Assembly (NCBI GenBank): GCA_025934105.1 | Contig: JAICYS010000014.1 | Coordinates: forward strand, 1-45,140 | Length of the DNA: 45,140 nucleotides | Source: Myxococcota bacterium | GTDB lineage: Bacteria; Myxococcota_A; Polyangia; Fen-1088 | Direction: 5' to 3' | Part shown: positions 18,210-26,317 of the stretch, piece by piece | How the letters are laid out: the number at the start of each line of letters is the position of its first letter | Numbering within the stretch: the stretch's first letter is position 1 | The notes under the pieces: model-generated | The model's input: the letters and a program-made list of their open reading frames with translations, nothing else | The model's database searches: none | Told to the model about the DNA's origin: nothing | Program-made: the position numbers and the translations under genes

Positions 18210-18398
18210 TCAGAGCTCGCCGGCGCCTTCGCGCGGGTGCTCGTGTCGGGGCTCGTGCTTCTTGGCGTGGTGGCGCCGGCGATGGTGCCGGCGGCCCTGG
18301 ACGGCGCGGACGCCGGCCGTCGCCGGGCGTTCCAGCGAAGGCACACCCGAGGAGATCGCGAACAGCAGCAGGGCCTGACAAAGCGCGCGGACGATCAT
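18210..18398 (-). CDS. Small secreted His/Arg/Lys-rich peptide
   Basis: 62 residues. The N-terminus (MIVRALCQALLLFAISSG) is a signal-like hydrophobic segment with probable cleavage around residues 20-28; the rest is extremely basic and His-rich (GRRHHRRRHHAKKHEPRHEHP). Almost every codon ends in G or C, as in true genes here and not in the usual shadow frames. It is too short to assign. Possible roles are metal or heme binding, acid-stress protection, or envelope charge; none is proven. It lies 53 bp downstream of the TolC-type gene on the same strand and could be co-transcribed with the efflux operon. A perfect inverted repeat abuts its start codon. Confidence 0.6.
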   Translation of the reverse strand: MIVRALCQALLLFAISSGVPSLERPATAGVRAVQGRRHHRRRHHAKKHEPRHEHPREGAGEL

Positions 18399-18424
18399 GG
18401 ACGTGAGCGAATGTTTTCACGTCC
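18399..18424 (-). promoter_or_regulatory. Perfect inverted repeat abutting the small peptide's start codon
   Basis: GGACGTGA and TCACGTCC (8 bp each, 10-nt loop) lie immediately upstream of the ATG at 18398 on the minus strand. There is no T-tract, so it is not a classical terminator; it could be an operator or an RNA hairpin occluding initiation. No Shine-Dalgarno sequence is visible. Confidence 0.45.
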
Positions 18425-18451
18425 GCCGGCGCAGCGCAAAAAACGCGACGT

Positions 18452-19789
18452 TTACTTCCCGCTCGCGCGCGCCAGCGCCACGTCCGAGAGCACCATCTCG
18501 TACTGCGCGCGCGTCAGGTTCAGGCGCGCCTGGGTCAGCTCGGCTTGCGACTGCAAGAGGTCGGTCGTGGTCTGCGTGCCCGCCTTGACCGCCGCGTCGG
18601 TGACCCGGTAGGCCTCCTCGGCGCTGGCCACCGCCTTCTCGGCGCTGCCCACCGCGCCGCGCGCGGCGTCGCCCTGGGCCAGGCTGGCGGTCAGCTCGGA
18701 CTCGATCTGCCGTTCCATCATCTCGCGATCGCGCTGGGCGGCTTGGGCCTGGATGGCGGCCGCCTTGCGCTGCAGCTCGGACGCGCCCCACTCCCAGATG
18801 GCCCAGTTCGCGCGCAGGCCGACGAAGGCCTGGTTGGGCGGGGCGAACTTCTGCCCGTCGGTCCGGACGTAGCCCGCCTCGAGATCGATGTCGGGGAGCA
18901 GCGCGAACCCGCGCGCGCTGCGCTGGCGTTCGGCGGCCGACACGAGGTGCGCCTGCTGCAGCAGCTCGGGACGACGCTGCCTGGCCAGCGGCAGCAACGA
19001 GGCCAGCGAGCCCGGCGACGGGGCCGTCGCGCTCCGCGCTGCGTTCAGTCGCTCGGTCGGCTCGACCAGCGTCAACTGGTCGGAGTCGGCCGGGCCGATC
19101 CCGATCAGCGCGAACAGCTGGGCGCGCGCCGTCAGTCCCTGGCTGTGCGCCTCCAGCGCTTGCTGGTGGGCGTTCGCCACCGCCACCTCGATGCGCAGCA
19201 GGTCGGCGTTGGTGATGACGCCGCTCGCCAGGCGCGCCTTGGCAACCGTGACCTGCTCGCTGAGGTCGCGCACCGACGCGCCGGCGATCTGCTCCAGCGC
19301 CAGCGCCTCGAACACCCGCAGGAACTGCGTCTCGACGTTGGCCCGCAGGTCCGCCTCGCCCGCCGCCACCTGGGCCCGGTCGGCGGCGCTCTGCTCGGCC
19401 AGGGCGGCGCGCTCGTCGTTGGCGCGGAGCAGCCCCAGCAATGGCTGGTCGCCCGACGCGCTGAACGTGTTCGTCTTCTGATTGCGCACGGTGAAGACGA
19501 TTGGATTTCCGTTGGTGTCCATCCCGAATGGGATCGAGAACGGCTTGTCCCAGTACTGCGCCTCGTCGCTGACGTGCACGGACGGCAGCATCCGCCGGCC
19601 GGCGGAGCTGGCCAGCGCGTCGCCCGATTCGGCTCGCGCGCGCGCCGCCGCCAGGCGGGGGTTGTTCTGCAGGGCCATCGCCACGGCCTGGTCGATGGTC
19701 AGCGTTCGCTGCGCCGCCTCAGCCGTGGTCAGGCCAGTCGTCACCAACAGCGCCGCCAGCGCGGCGCACGTCCCAGTCCCGGTCTTCAT
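18452..19789 (-). CDS. TolC-family outer-membrane efflux channel
   Basis: 445 residues with a signal peptide (cleavage near AEA/AQ, about 25) and two structurally repeated halves of long alpha-helices typical of the OEP family: LTIDQAVAMALQNNPRLAAARA at the start of the first half and LARQRRPELLQQAHLVSAAE in the second, with the closing segment AVKAGTQTTTDLLQSQAELTQARLNLTRAQYE. It would form the outer-membrane/periplasmic tunnel of a tripartite exporter. It starts 6 nt after the adaptor gene and is the third step of the tetR-led operon, so its partners are the DHA2 pump and HlyD-type adaptor. Confidence 0.93.
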   Translation of the reverse strand: MKTGTGTCAALAALLVTTGLTTAEAAQRTLTIDQAVAMALQNNPRLAAARARAESGDALASSAGRRMLPSVHVSDEAQYWDKPFSIPFGMDTNGNPIVFTVRNQKTNTFSASGDQPLLGLLRANDERAALAEQSAADRAQVAAGEADLRANVETQFLRVFEALALEQIAGASVRDLSEQVTVAKARLASGVITNADLLRIEVAVANAHQQALEAHSQGLTARAQLFALIGIGPADSDQLTLVEPTERLNAARSATAPSPGSLASLLPLARQRRPELLQQAHLVSAAERQRSARGFALLPDIDLEAGYVRTDGQKFAPPNQAFVGLRANWAIWEWGASELQRKAAAIQAQAAQRDREMMERQIESELTASLAQGDAARGAVGSAEKAVASAEEAYRVTDAAVKAGTQTTTDLLQSQAELTQARLNLTRAQYEMVLSDVALARASGK

Positions 19790-19795
19790 GGCGGG

Positions 19796-21058
19796 CTACT
19801 TTCGCACGTCGACGGTCACGTCGGCGGACAGGCCTGCACGAAGATCGACGTCGGCGGGCGGGTTGACCCAGGCGATGCGGACCGGCACGCGCTGGACCAC
19901 CTTCACGAAGTTGCCGGTGGCGTTGTCGGCCGGCAGCAGCGAGAAGCTGGCGCCGGTGCCGCCGGCCAGGCTCTCGATCTTGCCCTCGAACGAGCGGCCC
20001 GGGAAGGCGTCAATCTCGATGTGAGCCGGCTGGCCGACCTTCATCTGGCCGATCTGGGTCTCTTTGAAGTTGGCGATCACGTAGGTGGTGTTCGGCACCA
20101 GCTGGATGAGCGGCTGCCCCACCGTCACCAACTGGCCGGCGTGCACCGTGAGCTTCGACGCGTACCCGTCGGCCGGCGCGGTGATCTTGGTGTAGCCGAG
20201 CTGCAGCTTGGCCAGGGTCAGCGCCGCCTCCGCGGACCGGACGCGGGCGTTGGCCAGGTCGGCGTTGGCGCGGGCGGCGGCGATCTGCGGCGCCACCGGG
20301 GCGCTCTGGCTGACGCGGCCGCGGGCCTCGCCGACGCGGCTCTCCGCGCTGCGGCGCGTGTCCTCGGCCAGCGCCACCTGCGCCTCGGCCTGCGCCTTGG
20401 CGGCCTTGGCGGCGTCGAACGCGATCTGCGCGCTGTCCAGGCGCTCTTGCGGGACCGCGTTCGCGGCCCGCAGCGTGCGGGCCCGTTGCAGGTCGATCTC
20501 GGCCTTCTTCAGCTCGGCGTCGGCCCGCGCGGAGTCCGCCTTGGCGGCCTGAAGCTGCGCCGCCGCGCTCTGGACGCCGGCCGCCGAGCCGGTCAGCGCC
20601 GCCCTGGCCGTGGCCAGTCCACCCTTGGAGGTGGCGTCGACGATCTCGACCTGGGCTTCCGCCGCCTCGGCCTGCGCCTTGGCGGTGGCCAGCTCGGCCT
20701 CGGCCTGCTGGACGCGCGCGTCGTAGTCGCTGGGATCGATCTCGACCAGCAGATCGCCGCGCTTGACCCGCTGGTTCTCGACGATGTTGACCTTGGTGAC
20801 CTGTCCGGCGACGCGGGTGCCGATCGGCACCACGTCGGCGGCGATCTGCGCGTCGTCGGTCTCCTCGTGGCCGGCCGTCGCCAGCACGTAGATGCCGATG
20901 CCGGCCAGCACCAGCGCGACGATCACGGCCAGGATCACGAACGGCCGGCGCTTGCGCTTGGTGGGCGCGGCCTCGGTCGTGGGGACGATCACCGCCGGGG
21001 ACGAGGCCTCGGTGCCGGGGGTGACGGGTCTGGCTTTGGTGGATGCGGCGCTGTCCAT
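19796..21058 (-). CDS. HlyD/EmrA-type periplasmic adaptor of an efflux pump
   Basis: 420 residues. A Thr/Pro-rich cytoplasmic tail, basic KRKRRP and one membrane segment (about 41-61, FVILAVIVALVLAGIGIYVL) are followed by the split biotinyl-lipoyl domain (ETDDAQIAADVVPIGTRVAGQV...GDLLVEIDPSDY), a long Ala/Gln/Glu-rich coiled-coil hairpin (about 115-265), and the returning lipoyl and beta-barrel parts (YTKITAPADGYASKL, TYVIANFKETQIGQMKVGQPA). This is the EmrA layout. It bridges the inner-membrane DHA2 transporter and the TolC-type channel. It is 21 bp from the upstream pump gene, with an AAAGAGCTG Shine-Dalgarno-like stretch before the start. Confidence 0.94.
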   Translation of the reverse strand: MDSAASTKARPVTPGTEASSPAVIVPTTEAAPTKRKRRPFVILAVIVALVLAGIGIYVLATAGHEETDDAQIAADVVPIGTRVAGQVTKVNIVENQRVKRGDLLVEIDPSDYDARVQQAEAELATAKAQAEAAEAQVEIVDATSKGGLATARAALTGSAAGVQSAAAQLQAAKADSARADAELKKAEIDLQRARTLRAANAVPQERLDSAQIAFDAAKAAKAQAEAQVALAEDTRRSAESRVGEARGRVSQSAPVAPQIAAARANADLANARVRSAEAALTLAKLQLGYTKITAPADGYASKLTVHAGQLVTVGQPLIQLVPNTTYVIANFKETQIGQMKVGQPAHIEIDAFPGRSFEGKIESLAGGTGASFSLLPADNATGNFVKVVQRVPVRIAWVNPPADVDLRAGLSADVTVDVRK

Positions 21059-21079
21059 GGTTTTTCAGCTCTTTCTGAT

Positions 21080-22687
21080 TCAGTGCAGGTCGATCTTGCG
21101 TCCGCGCGTGTGGGCGGGCGCTCGCAAGAAGTAGGCGAAGGGAATGACGAACAGGAACGCCACCCCCGCCAGGACGAACATCCGTTCGAACGACAGCAGC
21201 ATGGCCTGGCGGGTGATCAGCCCGTCCATCACGCGGGTGGCGGCGGCCTGGGCGGCGCCCGGGTTCAGCCCGCGCGCGATCAGGCCCGACTGGATCATGT
21301 TGACCCGCTGGATGACCTCGGGGCGGCCGGGCACCAGGTGCGACAGCAGGCCGACGCGCGCCGTCTGCTCGAAGTGGGGCAGCAGGGTTGCGAAGGCCGC
21401 CAGCCCCAGCGAGCCGCCGATCTGCCGGAGCAGCGAGTTGAGCCCGGTGGCGTCGGTCAGGCGGTAGCGGGGGATGCTGGCCAGCGCCACCGTCGTCAGC
21501 GGCACGAACAGCAGCGAGAACCCGAAGCCCTGGATGACGATGGCCGCGACGACCGAGTGCGCCCCGGTGTCCAGCGTGTAGTGGGACATCTCGTACGCGC
21601 TGAGCGCGACCAAAATGACGCCCAACGTGACCAGGATGCGCGGCTGCACGTAGTTGTAGAGGCGGCCGACGATCGGGATGGCCACCATCATGGCGAAGGC
21701 GCGCGGCATCAGCGCCGCGCCCGACTGGATCGCCGAGAACCCCAGCAGCTCCTGCATGAAGAGCGGCAAGAGGAACGTGATCGACATCAGGATCGCGAAC
21801 ATCATCGCGCCGATCAGCGTTCCGGACAGGAAGACCTTGTCCTTGAACAGGCTGAGGTCGACGGCCGGGACGGGCGCGGTCAGCTCGCGCACCACGAAGG
21901 CGGTCAGCAACACCGCGGCCAAGATCGTGCAGATGGCGACCGCCGTCGACGCGAACCAGTCGTTGCGGCTCCCTTCCTCGAGCACGTATTGCAGCGTGGC
22001 CAGGCCGCCCGTCATCAGCAGCACGCCGACCCAGTCCAGGTTCTTGCGTTGCTCCGCCGCGCGCGCGTGGTTGGCGCGGCGGATGTCCTCCGGCTCGTGC
22101 ACGAACCGCGTCACCATGAAGATGCCCACCAGGCCGATCGGCAGGTTGATATAGAAGATCCAGGGCCAGTTCAGGTTGTCGATGATGTAGCCGCCCAGCA
22201 CCGGCCCGGCCGCCGGTCCGACGACCACTGCCAGGCCGAAGAGGGCCATGGCCATCCCTTGCTCCTCGGGCGGGAAGGTCTGGCGCAAGATGGCCTGCTC
22301 GGTGGGCTGCAGGGCGCCGGCGCCCAGCCCCTGCAGCGCGCGGCAGGCGACCATCATCGGTAGCGAGCGCGCCAGGCCGCACAGGGCCGAGCCAATCACG
22401 AACAGCGCCAGCGAAAACAGGTAGACGCGCTTTTGTCCGAAGAAGCGCCCCAGGAAGGCCGTCAGCGGCATCACGACCACGGTCGCGATGACGAAGCCGG
22501 TGGTCACCCAGGTCATCTCCTCGACGGTGGCGCCCAGCGATCCCGACAGGTGCGGCGTCGCGACGGCGACGATCGACGTGTCGATGGCGCCCATCAGGGT
22601 GCCGAACGTGACCGACACCGTGACCAGCCACTTGTTGACGGGCGCGCGGGCGGGCGCGGCGATGTAGGTTCCGGCGGCGACACTCAT
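21080..22687 (-). CDS. DHA2-family (EmrB/QacA) drug:H+ antiporter
   Basis: 535 residues with about 14 hydrophobic segments, the DHA2 length. The first segment has FGTLMGAIDTSIVAVATP with the conserved membrane Asp; antiporter motif C is seen as VVVGPAAGPVLGGYI, and FLGRFFGQKR matches the motif A loop. It would export hydrophobic drugs or toxic metabolites using the proton gradient, together with the adjacent adaptor and TolC-type channel. Its ATG overlaps the tetR stop codon (ATGA, 22684-22687), so the regulator and pump are translationally coupled. Confidence 0.95.
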   Translation of the reverse strand: MSVAAGTYIAAPARAPVNKWLVTVSVTFGTLMGAIDTSIVAVATPHLSGSLGATVEEMTWVTTGFVIATVVVMPLTAFLGRFFGQKRVYLFSLALFVIGSALCGLARSLPMMVACRALQGLGAGALQPTEQAILRQTFPPEEQGMAMALFGLAVVVGPAAGPVLGGYIIDNLNWPWIFYINLPIGLVGIFMVTRFVHEPEDIRRANHARAAEQRKNLDWVGVLLMTGGLATLQYVLEEGSRNDWFASTAVAICTILAAVLLTAFVVRELTAPVPAVDLSLFKDKVFLSGTLIGAMMFAILMSITFLLPLFMQELLGFSAIQSGAALMPRAFAMMVAIPIVGRLYNYVQPRILVTLGVILVALSAYEMSHYTLDTGAHSVVAAIVIQGFGFSLLFVPLTTVALASIPRYRLTDATGLNSLLRQIGGSLGLAAFATLLPHFEQTARVGLLSHLVPGRPEVIQRVNMIQSGLIARGLNPGAAQAAATRVMDGLITRQAMLLSFERMFVLAGVAFLFVIPFAYFLRAPAHTRGRKIDLH

Positions 22688-23340
22688 GGGTTCGGCGCTC
22701 CCACGCCGTGAAGAAACGCCTGGAGGAGGCGCGGCCCTTCGACCGGCAGGCCGTGGTCCGCGTTCTCGACGACCAGGTTGCGGATCAACAGCGAGCGCAC
22801 CATCCCCGTCAAGAAGAACGGCGCCAGGTCGGCCACCTCGTCGCGGATGGCTTTCTCGCGGCGGCCCTGGCTGGTCACCTGCTCGATGCGCGAGTAGAGC
22901 TCGCGCATCTTGTCGCGCATGGTGCCGTAGGCGGTGGGGTACGTTTTGTCGTACTTGCCGCTTTCGCCTTGCATCACGATCTGCATGAACTTGCGGTGCC
23001 GTTCCCAGTGCGACAGCAGCGCGACCACCAGCGCCTCCAGCCGGTCGCCGAAGGGCCGGTCGGCGCTCTGTTCCAGGGTGGCGTCGAGATGGGTGAGGAG
23101 CTCGGTGAAGCGCGCGTCGGCCAAACCGCCCAGCAGCGCCTCGCGGTCGGCGAAGTGGTTGTAGAGCGTGCCGACCGACACCCCGGCCCGGCCGGCGATG
23201 TCGTTCATGTGGGCGGCGTGCAGGCCCGCGTCGGCGAAGACCTCCTCCGCCGCCGCCAAGATCGCCTGGACCGTGGTTTCCCGAAATCGCTCCCGCAGGC
23301 TGGGGACCGGTGGACGTTCAGAAGGTGAACGACCATTCAT
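22684..23340 (-). CDS. TetR/AcrR-family repressor of the efflux operon
   Basis: 218 residues. The N-terminal helix-turn-helix is clear: AILAAAEEVFADAGLHAAHMNDIAGRAGVSVGTLYNHFADREALLGGL (in two parts, about residues 25-72). The remaining helical domain would bind an inducer, probably a substrate of the pump. It is the first gene of its own operon, and a palindrome overlaps the -35 of its promoter, so autorepression plus control of the pump is likely. ATG 23340 lies 8 nt after the -10, suggesting a nearly leaderless mRNA. Confidence 0.94.
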   Translation of the reverse strand: MNGRSPSERPPVPSLRERFRETTVQAILAAAEEVFADAGLHAAHMNDIAGRAGVSVGTLYNHFADREALLGGLADARFTELLTHLDATLEQSADRPFGDRLEALVVALLSHWERHRKFMQIVMQGESGKYDKTYPTAYGTMRDKMRELYSRIEQVTSQGRREKAIRDEVADLAPFFLTGMVRSLLIRNLVVENADHGLPVEGPRLLQAFLHGVGAPNP

Positions 23341-23348
23341 GATTTGAA

Positions 23349-23377
23349 GTTATCGACCATTGACTGAACGAAGTCAA
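23349..23377 (-). promoter_or_regulatory. Promoter and TetR-type operator of the efflux operon
   Basis: On the minus strand TTGACT (23377-23372), a 17-bp spacer and GATAAC (23354-23349) form a good sigma-70 promoter for tetR. The -35 is one arm of an inverted repeat, TTGACT-N6-AGTCAA (23360-23377), the size and position expected for an autoregulatory TetR operator. Confidence 0.65.
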
Positions 23378-23416
23378 GCCCCTCTCGCCTGAGGTGCCTT
23401 CGCGCGCCGCCGATTC

Positions 23417-23556
23417 GGGCCGGCTCAGGGCCGAATCGGCCAGCTCTGGCCGACCAGCACCGGCTCGGGCGCCAGCGCCGCGCCCAGGGCCGGCTCAGGG
23501 CGGGATCGGCCAGCTCTGGCCGACCAGCACCGGCTCGGGCGCGAGCGTCACGCCCA
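23417..23556. repeat. 70-bp direct tandem repeat duplicating the murB 3' end
   Basis: Two adjacent 70-bp copies (23417-23486 and 23487-23556) differ at about five positions. The right copy contains the true murB C-terminus and stop; the left copy, beyond the stop, would encode APEPVLVGQSWPIRP and another TGA. A GATTCGG-type inverted repeat at 23410-23439 overlaps the left copy and could form a hairpin after murB. This is a relic of a local duplication. Confidence 0.85.
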
Positions 23557-24547
23557 GGCGCGCGCGCACGGCCCCGACGATCTCAACCGCCAGCGCGATC
23601 AGCTCGTCCGCGCGCGCCCCGCCCAGGTTCACCAGCGCCAGCGCGTGGGCAGTCGAGATTCCGGCCGCGCCCCGGCGTGTCCCTTTGGTGAACCCCGCCC
23701 GTTCGATCAGCCATCCGGCCGACAGCTTGACCCGGCCCGCCCCCGCCGGGAAGCGAGGCATCTGCGGGGCGCCGGCCCGGCGCGCGACCTCGTCGGCGGT
23801 GGCCGCGCCGACGATCGGATTGGTGAAGAAGGATCCGGCGCTGCGGCGGTTCGGATCGCCCGCGCGGATGACCATCGACTTCTTCGCGCGCAGCCCCAGC
23901 ACCGCCGCCCGCGTCTCCGCCAGGCTCGGCCGCGCCGTGCCCGCCAGCGCCGCCGCCAGCTCGGCGTACCGCAGCGTCGGGGCTGCGTCCGCCCGCAACG
24001 CGAACGCGACCGCAAGGACGACGAACGCGTCGGGCTGGCGCTTGAACCGGCTGTCCCGGTACCCGAACGCGCATTCGCCGGCGCCGAGCTCGCGGACCTG
24101 CAGCGTCGCCCGGTCCAGCACGCGCACCGTCTGGATGGTCTCGGCGACCTCCTGGCCGTAGGCGCCGACGTTCTGGATCGGCGTGGCGCCGGCCAGGCCG
24201 GGGATTCCCGACAGGCACTCGATCCCGGCCAGGCCCCGGCCGACGGCGTCGGCGACCAGGTCGTCCCAGGGCTCGCCCGCCGCCGCCGTCAGCGTCACCA
24301 CCCCCGTTCCCGTGGTCTCGAACCGCCGGCCGCGGGGCGCGACCCGGATGACCAGGCCGTCGAACCCCGCGTCCGCGACCAGGACGTTGGAACCGCCGCC
24401 CAGGATGGCGACGGGCAGGCCGCGCGCCGCCGCCCACCGCAGCGACTCGACGACCGCGGCTTCATCCTGCGCCTCGACGAAATGGCGCGCCGGGCCGCCG
24501 ACCTCCAGCGTCGTGAGCGGCGCCAGCGGCACGCGATCGAGGACCAC
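23495..24547 (-). CDS. murB: UDP-N-acetylenolpyruvoylglucosamine reductase MurB
   Basis: 350 residues, a type I MurB. FAD-binding segments are visible (LTTLEVGGPARHFVEA, AILGGGSNVLVADAGFDGLVI, CLSGIPGLAGATPIQNVGAYGQEV). Catalytic residues match: Tyr in FGYRDSRFK, Ser in SAGSFFTNPIV and Glu in LAPEPVLVGQSW near the C-terminus. It reduces enolpyruvyl-UDP-GlcNAc to UDP-MurNAc with NADPH in peptidoglycan synthesis. The family N-terminus fits GTG 24547 (VVLDRVPLAPLTTLEVGG); the frame is open to an ATG at 24670, but that extension is Arg/Ser-rich. A TATCCT -10-like hexamer ends exactly 6 nt before the GTG. No other cell-wall genes are adjacent. Its 3' end is duplicated downstream. Confidence 0.92.
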   Translation of the reverse strand: MVLDRVPLAPLTTLEVGGPARHFVEAQDEAAVVESLRWAAARGLPVAILGGGSNVLVADAGFDGLVIRVAPRGRRFETTGTGVVTLTAAAGEPWDDLVADAVGRGLAGIECLSGIPGLAGATPIQNVGAYGQEVAETIQTVRVLDRATLQVRELGAGECAFGYRDSRFKRQPDAFVVLAVAFALRADAAPTLRYAELAAALAGTARPSLAETRAAVLGLRAKKSMVIRAGDPNRRSAGSFFTNPIVGAATADEVARRAGAPQMPRFPAGAGRVKLSAGWLIERAGFTKGTRRGAAGISTAHALALVNLGGARADELIALAVEIVGAVRARLGVTLAPEPVLVGQSWPIPP

Positions 24548-24687
24548 GGGCAGAGGATAACCGGATTGCGTCGCCGAATCGGCCCGCCGCGACAGCGCTG
24601 TCGTGCTTTTCGGCCGCGCCGGCGCGCCTGGTCGGCGGCGCGTCCCAGCTTGGCGCGCTTGGCGTCGCAATTGCTTGATTGCGAGGC

Positions 24688-26292
24688 GTGCGACGGCCCG
24701 CCTGGTTGACGTGCGATCTGCGTCCGCTGGGCCATCCCATCTGGTGGTCGGCGCTGGCGGTGCTGGCCGTCAACGATCACCTGTTGAAGGGTGCGGCCGT
24801 GTTGCCGGGCTGGTTGACCGGCAAGCTGAGTGACTTCGCGTTCCTGATCGTGGCGCCCGTGCTGCTGGCGGCGCTGTTGCCGGCGGTGCTGCGCCCGCGC
24901 CGGATCATCGCGCTGGCCGGCACGGCCGGCCTGTTCGCGGCAGCCAAGGTCTCGCCGCTGGTGTCGGCCGCCCTGGTGTCGGCGTTGCACCGGGTCGGGA
25001 TCGAATGGCGGCTCTGGACGGACCCGACCGACCTCGTCGCGCTGGCCGTGGTCCCGCTCTCGATCGCGCTCATGCGCGCTGCCGCCCGTCCCGGCCGGCG
25101 CCGGCGCCGCCCGTTCGAGCACGCGGGCGTGCTGCTGGGCGCGCTGGCCTGCCTGGCGACCAGCGCGCCCCCGCGCTTTCACCACGGCGCGTTCCTGCTG
25201 AACGCCACCGGGCGGCCCGTCTCGGTGAACGTGACCTGGCTCCTCCGCCGCATCCCCTGCGCCAACATCCCCGAGGAGGAGGCCATCGACGCTCCGTCGC
25301 CGGTGCCGGCCGATCTGCCGGCGTCCCTGGCGGCCACGCTGACGCCCGGCGACCTGGACGACGCGCTCGGCTTCGAGCTGGCGCGGGGGCAGGTCGCCGC
25401 GCTGGACGGGGTGCCCCCGCCGGAAACGTCGCCGGCGGGCACCTGTTCGACCCGGGCGGCCTTTTCCGTGGAGGCCACGTGCGTCGGCGCGATCCTGGAC
25501 GCGCCGCCGGCCGCCCCCGTGCTGATGGTGTCGCCGGCCGAATGGGACGAACGGCAGTGGGACAGCCTGAGTTGCGGCAGCGCCTCGCCGGCGTCGCGCT
25601 GCCAGCCGTCGCTGGACCTGCCGCTTCACCCGGAACCGGACGCGGTGGCGCTGAAAGAGGTCGGCGGCGCGCTGCAATTTGTGGCCGGCGCCAAGGTGCG
25701 GCTGGCGCCGGTCGATCTGGCGGCCATCGCCGGGCGCGCGTCAGCGCCCGGAAATTGCCGCGCGCTGAGAGAGCAGTATGCGTCGCTGCTGGAAGTCCAG
25801 CCGTGCGCCGCCGACGCCGACTGCGTGGCCGTCCCCAACTTGCCGATTCCCGGTGTGGCCGCGGGCTGTGGCGTGGACGTCACCTGGGCGGGCGCCCGGG
25901 CCGTGGCGGCGCTGGGGGCGGCCTGGGATGAAGCCTGCGCCGCCGTGCCGGTGTCCGATTGCGACATCCCGCAACCGGCGGTCTGCCGAGCCGGCCTGTG
26001 CGCTCCCGCCTGTCCCGGCGAGCAGGTCCCCGTCTGTCTGCAGGAGTGCGACGACGTCAATGCACGCGCCGGCGGCTCGTGTCCGGAGAACGGAATCTCC
26101 TGCAGGCGCGCCGACGGCATGGTCTGCGCGTGCACGGACTTCACGGTCGCTTGCCGGCCGGCCCAGCCGGTCTCCGCCACCTGCCCGCTCTTCTGCAACG
26201 ACCGGCCCGGCGGTGGCACCTACACGGGCGGCCAGATCGTTCACCCCGCCTGGGACGCCGGCGCGCCGGCCGACGCCGCCGCAGGCGATTGA
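24688..26292 (+). CDS. Membrane protein with large Cys-rich extracytoplasmic domain, unknown function
   Basis: 534 residues from GTG 24688 (an in-frame TTG at 24679 is an alternative). The first 155 residues hold four to five membrane segments, beginning GHPIWWSALAVLAVNDHLLKG...LPGWLTGKLSDFAFLIVAP, a stretch I associate with uncharacterised myxobacterial proteins. The rest is an extracytoplasmic domain with over 20 Cys, dense near the C-terminus (CRAGLCAPACPGEQVPVCLQE, CRRADGMVCACTDFTVAC), suggesting disulfide-rich repeats. Divergent from murB and convergent with the adenosyltransferase gene 25 bp away. No function can be assigned. Confidence 0.75.
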   Translation: MRRPAWLTCDLRPLGHPIWWSALAVLAVNDHLLKGAAVLPGWLTGKLSDFAFLIVAPVLLAALLPAVLRPRRIIALAGTAGLFAAAKVSPLVSAALVSALHRVGIEWRLWTDPTDLVALAVVPLSIALMRAAARPGRRRRRPFEHAGVLLGALACLATSAPPRFHHGAFLLNATGRPVSVNVTWLLRRIPCANIPEEEAIDAPSPVPADLPASLAATLTPGDLDDALGFELARGQVAALDGVPPPETSPAGTCSTRAAFSVEATCVGAILDAPPAAPVLMVSPAEWDERQWDSLSCGSASPASRCQPSLDLPLHPEPDAVALKEVGGALQFVAGAKVRLAPVDLAAIAGRASAPGNCRALREQYASLLEVQPCAADADCVAVPNLPIPGVAAGCGVDVTWAGARAVAALGAAWDEACAAVPVSDCDIPQPAVCRAGLCAPACPGEQVPVCLQECDDVNARAGGSCPENGISCRRADGMVCACTDFTVACRPAQPVSATCPLFCNDRPGGGTYTGGQIVHPAWDAGAPADAAAGD

Positions 26293-26317
26293 GGCGCTCC
26301 ACCGCGACCGCGTCGCG

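Noticed and set aside
18545-22363. A 1272-codon plus-strand open frame antisense to the efflux genes
   Set aside because: Composition is Arg/Gly/His/Gln repeats typical of an antisense frame; the minus-strand efflux proteins are clear.
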